Shown here in pieces: positions 59,462 through 64,000 of a DNA stretch of 64,000 bases (the first letter of the stretch is position 1; each line of letters opens with the position of its first letter). The notes under the pieces are model-generated. The model saw only the letters and a list, made by a program, of their open reading frames with translations, searched no databases and had not been told where the DNA came from. The DNA lies in contig KN805442.1 in the NCBI GenBank assembly GCA_000818945.1, positions 1 through 64,000 of the forward strand. The letters run 5' to 3'. Both the position numbers and the translations under genes were made by a program. The DNA is from Schizochytrium sp. CCTCC M209059. Lineage: Eukaryota; Sar; Bigyra; Thraustochytrida; Thraustochytriidae.

Positions 59462-60341
59462 GCATGCTACGTGTTCCCGGCGCGAGAGCAGCCGCGGTCC
59501 GAGGACAATTTGTCGTAGACGTAAAGACGAATGAACGACTGCAACGGTGTCGAAGAACGGGTAGATGAGCCCACAGAATGAAGGAGGAAGATGCAGCACC
59601 AGCTGCAGATGCTCAGCTCCGCTCGGCTCCGCTCAGCTGCGGTCTTCAGCTCGAGCTCGCGGCTCGTTCAGCCTCCGCGAAAACCTCACCAGCACCAGCA
59701 GCGACCCCAGCATGCAGGCACGCAAGCAGCAGCACCAGCAGCCGCCGCCGCCGCGTTCACCCGTTCGTTCGTCGCCTCGTTCGCCAGGCCGCGCCCTCGC
59801 TAGCTAGCTAGCTAGCCAGCTAGAGCGCAGGCCTCTTCCGCTTCCCCCGCCTCGACTCCGCCCCCGCGCCGCCGCGCCTTCTGTCGTCCCGCCCGCCCNN
59901 NNNNNNNNNNNNNNNNNNNNNNNNNNNNNNNNNNNNNNNNNNNNNNNNNNNNNNNNNNNNNNNNNNNNNNNNNNNNNNNNNNNNNNNNNNNNNNNNNNNN
60001 NNNNNNNNNNNNNNNNNNNNNNNNNNNNNNNNNNNNNNNNNNNNNNNNNNNNNNNNNNNNNNNNNNNNNNNNNNNNNNNNNNNNNNNNNNNNNNNNNNNN
60101 NNNNNNNNNNNNNNNNNNNNNNNNNNNNNNNNNNNNNNNNNNNNNNNNCCTGCGGCGCGCGGCGGCGGGAGGCAGGCGCGCGGCGGCGGGAGGTAGGGGC
60201 GCGGTTTTTTGAAATTTGGGGCGAATTGGGCGGAATCTGACTGAGGGAGAGCAGAGACTCAACTCAAGGTCGAGCTCGAGCTCCAAGGCGCCCGGCACCG
60301 CGCGCGAGCTCGTGCGCGCGGAGACCGTCGAGCGAGGGGCG
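59462..60341. other. Divergent intergenic with assembly gap
   Basis: 880 bases between opposed starts, 250 of them N. It contains a GCTC/CAGC-rich stretch at 59600-59640 and (CTAG)n at 59799-59816. Inverted-looking GGCGGGAGG units border the gap on the right (60164-60195). Confidence 0.6.
59899..60148. other. Assembly gap of 250 N
   Basis: A run of exactly 250 unknown bases, probably a nominal length. GC-rich short repeats on both sides suggest a repeat collapse. Confidence 0.99.
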
Positions 60342-61427
60342 ATGGCGGACGCGGGCGCGAGCGCCTACGGCGGAGAGGCCGGCAAGCAGGAACTGGCCGC
60401 GGACTTGTGCGCGTCGACGACGACCTCGTGCCCGCCGTGGGATATTGGGGCGCCCAAGCCGTACGTGTACGAGGACCGCGTCAACGGGGAAGTGGAGGAC
60501 GACGGGGCGTCCTCGGCAGCGGCAGAGGCCACCGACGACGAGGACGATGAGGACGCGAACACGGCGCGCAACGCCGAGGCGGCGGAGACGACGGCCAACG
60601 GCGAGAACGGCACGGCCGACTCGGGCCTGACGAACATGTGGACCAACCTGCCGGCGTCCAAGTTCAAGCTGCGCGGACCGGGGTACCTTGCGGAGAAGAC
60701 GACGAATAACACCAAGCTCAAGGTACCCTCGGCGTCTGCAGCGTACTCGTGCGTGGGTCTTAATGTCTTTATTGCCAAGTACGATCTGCGGCACGCTGCA
60801 GAAAAGGTGGCCAGCCTCAAGCAGTATCTCGCGACGCGCCTCGAGGAGGACGCCGAGCTGGAGGGCGAGGACCCGGGCCTGCAGGGCGACGCGCCTCCCT
60901 ATCTGATTTATAGCTGGGTGTTTAGCAACTTTTTCAAGACAGAATACACGGCTGTGGTCCACGTGTGCCGACGCGCGATCAAGATAGACTCCAAGGGCGA
61001 AGGCGAGGACCCAAAGCTTGACAAGGTCTTTTCGAACTGGCTAGCTGCTTCTAACGGGGAAAAGAGCGCCAAGCTCAAGTACTGCCCGCAATTCTCGCAG
61101 ACCAGCACACACCTTTTGAAAACGATTGATGCCCTCGGAGGCCAGCGTCCTGTCATTATTGGCAAGAAGCTCACCGCTTCGTACTATCGAGGAGAAAACT
61201 ATGTTGAAATCGACCTTGACGTCGGGTCTTCTACGGTGGCGTCCATGCTGAACGGCATTGCTCTCAAGTCGAGTGGCCACCTCGTTGTGGACGAAGCCGT
61301 CTGCATTGAAGGTCAGAGCGAGGAAGAGCTTCCGGAACGCGCTCTCTTCGCGGTGCGCTGGGATCACTGCTCGATCGCGGACTGCGGCAACACGCTTGAC
61401 GAGCACGGGGAAGTGATCTCTTCATAA
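60342..61427 (+). CDS. EDR2 C-terminal domain (DUF1336) protein
   Basis: A 361-residue single-exon protein from the ATG at 60342. An earlier in-frame start would need a non-ATG codon. The first 100 residues are acidic and Ala/Glu-rich. From about residue 105 the EDR2-C pattern appears: NLPASKFKLRGPGYLAEKTTNNTKLKVPS, GLNVFIAKYDLRHAA, then YLIYSWVFSNFFKTEYTAVV, FSNWLAAS, IDALGGQRPVIIGKKLTASYY, RGENYVEIDLDVGSSTVASM, VVDEAVCIEGQSEEELPERA and LFAVRWDH. In plants this domain ends proteins with PH and START domains (EDR2, a phosphoinositide-linked regulator). Here it stands alone, as in many protist copies. Biochemical activity is unknown; lipid association is a guess from the family. Confidence 0.8.
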   Translation: MADAGASAYGGEAGKQELAADLCASTTTSCPPWDIGAPKPYVYEDRVNGEVEDDGASSAAAEATDDEDDEDANTARNAEAAETTANGENGTADSGLTNMWTNLPASKFKLRGPGYLAEKTTNNTKLKVPSASAAYSCVGLNVFIAKYDLRHAAEKVASLKQYLATRLEEDAELEGEDPGLQGDAPPYLIYSWVFSNFFKTEYTAVVHVCRRAIKIDSKGEGEDPKLDKVFSNWLAASNGEKSAKLKYCPQFSQTSTHLLKTIDALGGQRPVIIGKKLTASYYRGENYVEIDLDVGSSTVASMLNGIALKSSGHLVVDEAVCIEGQSEEELPERALFAVRWDHCSIADCGNTLDEHGEVISS

Positions 61428-62116
61428 GTGCTTAGTTCTTCGTTTGGGGGGGGCACTTCTGAGACGAAAAAAAAGTGGAAGGAAGCAAATTGGGTTTTCC
61501 ATACATATCCTTCTTTCAGGCTTGCAAGGGAATGCGAAGCGAACAAGGGTAAAGTCGTGAGGCGACTCTCTCTCTTGCTCTGAAGATTGACAGAGAGCCA
61601 TCGGTCACGATTGTTGGTTGCAAAGGGCAATTGTGTATAGGTGTGAGCTTTACTGGTTCAGGCAGTAGTATATGTATGCGCACGCATGGGCGCGCAGCGG
61701 TCACTCCGTATGGATACATGGCAACATAGATTGGCCGGAACGTAGATACTTCCTTCTTTCCGTGTCGCAAGTCCGGAGGGCTTGCAGTTCCTACTTAGAT
61801 TTATTTTTTACAATAATGAAGTCGAGCTTTCATTGACCAAAATATCGTACAAGCGTAGAGTGAAAAGGGGCATGAATTCGCACCTTTTCTCGATCGACTT
61901 CAGTCTGCAAACTTAAAAGGAAACGCATCGGTGGTCGCTGCGCGGAACCGGCCTTTGTTTATCATAAATTAGACCCAAAGAGAAAAAACCAAGTGGCGAG
62001 AACTTCAAGGAAAAGAAAGAGAAAAAGGGAAGAAAAAAAACGGGAAATGAAGAACAGTGTATGTATATGTGACGCAACGTGCGGACAGCAGCTCGTACTA
62101 ATTGACAGCAGGTTAC
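61428..62116. other. Convergent intergenic, 689 bases
   Basis: This lies between the EDR2-C stop and the 4F5 stop. It is AT-rich with A runs near 62030 and only UTR-like content. Confidence 0.45.
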
Positions 62117-62764
62117 TTACTTGAGAGCGTCGTCAAGGAAGGAAAGGTCCTCTTTGCCACCCTTCTTGGCGGGCTTCTTAGCGACCACAGCTGACTTCTT
62201 TTCGCCCTTGGCAACAGGCGGCTTGGCCTGCGAACGCGCAGCACCAAAGTCATAGAGATCATCCGACCAAGTCTCTTTTGGGTGCTTGTTTTCGTAATGG
62301 TTCCGCATTGCGGCCAAGTGAGGTTGGGCCGTAAGGCAAATCTTGCACTGGACCTTGACCTTCATCATGGACGCCTCGCGACCCTTTTGGCCATCCTTGC
62401 CGTGGCCGGCGGCGCCGGCGCGCTCCTTGGCCTGCTTGTGCTTGTTCGCAATCTGCTCGGGGCGTAGAAAGCTTACAGTTAGTACAATGTGCAATGAGTC
62501 AATAACCCTCCCGGGATTCACGCTCGACCACGTGAATCACGTGTCTACCCGACATTGTGGGGCTCGCCTGTGCTGGCCCCAAAGACTTGGCCTCGCCGCG
62601 CCCTCCTCGCGCCTCGCCGCGCCCTCCTCGCGCCTCGCAGGCCGGGTCCTCGATTCATTCCATTATGCAGCGCAGCCACACGTTTCCTTCATTCCCCGCG
62701 CCGCCCGCCGCGGCCAACGTACCTCCTTGGCCGTGTGCTTCTGGACCTTGCCCTTGCGCCCCAT
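62117..62764 (-). CDS. 4F5/SERF-like small zinc-finger protein
   Basis: Exons 62723-62764 and 62117-62452 give 125 residues. The 270-base intron is GTACGT...GCAG and contains two near-identical copies of CGCGCCCTCCTCGCGCCTCG. The first exon reads MGRKGKVQKHTAKE; it continues IANKHKQAKERAGAAGHGK, the basic 4F5 start found in SERF-like proteins. Then comes a C2H2-type finger, VQCKICLTAQPHLAAMRNHYENKHPKETW (C-x-x-C...H-x(4)-H). The tail is Lys/Ala-rich and ends EDLSFLDDALK. The order matches small plant proteins such as At2g23090. SERF-type basic segments bind nucleic acid and amyloid-prone proteins; the role here is unknown. Confidence 0.78.
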
Positions 62765-62901
62765 CGTGCCCGCGCCCTCGCTGCCGCGCCCGCTGCTCCC
62801 GCCCGCTGCCCGTGTCCGCTCGAGCCTGCACGCGCCGCGCTCGTCGCGTCGAGTCGAGTCCTTGTCGCCTCGGTTTGGCGTTTGCTCCCCCTTCGGAAGG
62901 G

Positions 62902-62941
<40 letters not shown>

Positions 62942-63704
62942 AAAAGCAGGCAAGCAAGCAGGCTACTTGCACAGCAAGCAAGCGCAGTGATGACCCGCCG
63001 TGACCGTCGCAAAGTACCGGCGATCCGCCCGCCAGCGACACCACTTCGAGCTGGTGTGGACGCACGCGGGAGGATGGGGATGTTGCCGGCGAGAGAGGAT
63101 GATGTTCTGATTCTGGAGAGCGGAGAGAGAAGAGGAGCGCGAGCTGTGTAGAGTAGTGTAGTGGGGTGGGGGTCGGGTGGGGTGAGTGGGTGACCAAGGA
63201 AAACTCTTTACGCAGTTGTGTGGAGTTTCGCGATGTGATTCGCTGTGACCATCCAGCAGAAGGAACTCCCGGCGATTCGATCGCTAGCGGCTTGTTATGG
63301 ACGCACGAGGCTGCACCCGCAGCCATGCCAATTTCGTCGGGGAGTTCATGCTTTACTTTTCGAGAGCTGAGAATTGTGGCGAGAACAGGGAGCTCTTTCT
63401 GGGGGTTCACGGAAGAATGAATCATGGGCCCAGGCAACGTTTCTCCTTCCTGAAAGGGTCGGTCGTCCGCAACAACACCTTATCGTTTTGATTTGCTAAT
63501 CAATTAGCGCTGGCATTTCTTGTCGAAGAGTGGTTCGCTTTGATTTATAATATGTGGGAAAATCGGACGCTGACAAGGAAAGCAGAGGAGAAAAAGATCT
63601 TTAGTCAGTCACTGTCAAGAAAGCCGGCAGCGCAGAACCACTTGGCGAAGGCAAACTAGAGCCAACCTAGGCTCGACCTACCGAGGTAGACGGAAGGGTT
63701 AGGT
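62765..63704. other. Intergenic, 940 bases, with foldback repeat
   Basis: This lies upstream of the 4F5 gene and downstream of the WW gene. It carries a GCTT array and its complement (listed separately) and a T/G-rich stretch near 63140-63185. Frames such as 62655-63437 (minus) read the repeat and are not accepted as genes. Confidence 0.5.
62902..62984. repeat. (GCTT)9 array with adjacent complementary CAAG units
   Basis: (GCTT)9 at 62902-62938 is followed after 12 bases by CAAGCAAGCAGG (62951-62962) and by GCAAGCAAGCGC (62974-62985). The units are complementary to the array, so the strand can fold back on itself with a GTGCAAAAGCAGG-type loop. Confidence 0.85.
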
Positions 63705-64000
63705 CTAGTCGGTCATCTTCCATTTGGTCTTGTGAGTGACACGGTTGTAAAAGTAAAATCTACCGGGCTTGCTGCGCGACTCGCGTAGCTCCCAGTCTTT
63801 GTGCTCAGGTCCAAGTGTCTTCATCATCTCGACGGGGTCCATCTGCACGGGCGACAACGCCGATACAGCCTTGACACGCGTTTGCTTTGGCGCCGGCGTT
63901 TCCCATGGTCCTCGCGATTGCGATTGCGATTGCGACGGCGCTGTCCGCGTCTCTTCCACAAAGCTTTCGTCAACATCCACCTCCAAAGGAGCCTCCTCCG
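63705..64000 (-). CDS. C-terminal part of a WW-domain protein, cut by window edge
   Basis: The frame enters from the right edge and stops with TAG at 63705. The visible 98 residues start EEAPLEVDVDESFVEE, pass through a Ser/Gln run (SQSQSQSRG), and end in a WW domain: DWELRESRSKPGRFYFYNRV then THKTKWKMTD. The first Trp and the Tyr-Phe-Tyr-Asn are clear; the second Trp is TKW. The domain reaches the C-terminus exactly, unusual for splicing-type WW proteins such as PRP40, where WW is N-terminal. No ATG is in the window. WW domains bind Pro-rich peptides; the partner is unknown. Confidence 0.72.
   Translation of the reverse strand, partial: EEAPLEVDVDESFVEETRTAPSQSQSQSRGPWETPAPKQTRVKAVSALSPVQMDPVEMMKTLGPEHKDWELRESRSKPGRFYFYNRVTHKTKWKMTD

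Overview
This window is nuclear DNA of a GC-rich, gene-dense protist. Genes on both strands have U2-type introns, all three stop codons are used, and the eukaryote-only families include Lsm, p24, SNAPc, TRM6, Arl3, LC8 and axonemal dynein. The axonemal dynein heavy chain and Arl3 mean a flagellum somewhere in the life cycle. High GC, few short introns, many low-complexity tracts and a 250-base N run resemble draft genomes of thraustochytrid-like stramenopiles. That placement is an inference from general features, not from a marker gene. I see no transposon, CRISPR array, rRNA gene or tRNA gene.

Layout. 1-3309: a cut membrane-protein start, then a HAD-like phosphatase and a SNAPC1-like snRNA transcription subunit on the minus strand that overlap by 17 bases. 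3588-8222: TRM6, LSM5 and a Cys-rich PLAC8-like membrane protein. 8957-14906: a five-exon protein joining a ubiquitin-like domain to Pro-Gly repeats, a p24 cargo receptor, and UTP18 with very long acidic tracts. 15410-21291: a COX14-like miniprotein, a limonene-epoxide-hydrolase-fold enzyme, ARL3, and an ODC-like decarboxylase with Glu at a specificity position. 21292-25171: a 3.9-kb gene-poor, microsatellite-rich stretch. 25172-29616: a 51-residue Lys/Ala-rich protein and a protein with FABP-like, multi-TM, PX and START segments. 29617-42363: an uninterrupted 12.7-kb DNAH6-type dynein heavy chain. 43067-50787: a metallo-beta-lactamase/cyclic-nucleotide-binding protein, an aminotransferase and LC8. 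51650-64000: an F-box/LRR-like protein, a Cys-cluster TPR-DnaJ protein, AARSD1, an alpha-kinase, an EDR2-C protein, a 4F5/zinc-finger protein and a WW-domain protein cut by the right edge.

Genes are not in operons. Adjacent genes are divergent, convergent or tandem, with gaps from about 90 bases to 1.4 kb outside the gene-poor stretch. Several (ARL3, dynein heavy chain, LC8, possibly the cyclic-nucleotide phosphodiesterase-like protein) fit flagellar biology. Others serve RNA metabolism (SNAPC1, TRM6, LSM5, UTP18, AARSD1). I placed 14 introns by joining homologous protein segments; 9 of the 14 donors read GTACGT, and several introns lie within the first 15 codons.

Most notable: the FABP/TM/PX/START architecture, the cyclic-nucleotide-binding MBL protein with Kemptide-like sites, the Glu-substituted ODC-like enzyme, the Ubl plus Pro-Gly repeat protein, the about 21-base-spaced ACTTGC array upstream of LC8, and the GTACGT donor preference.
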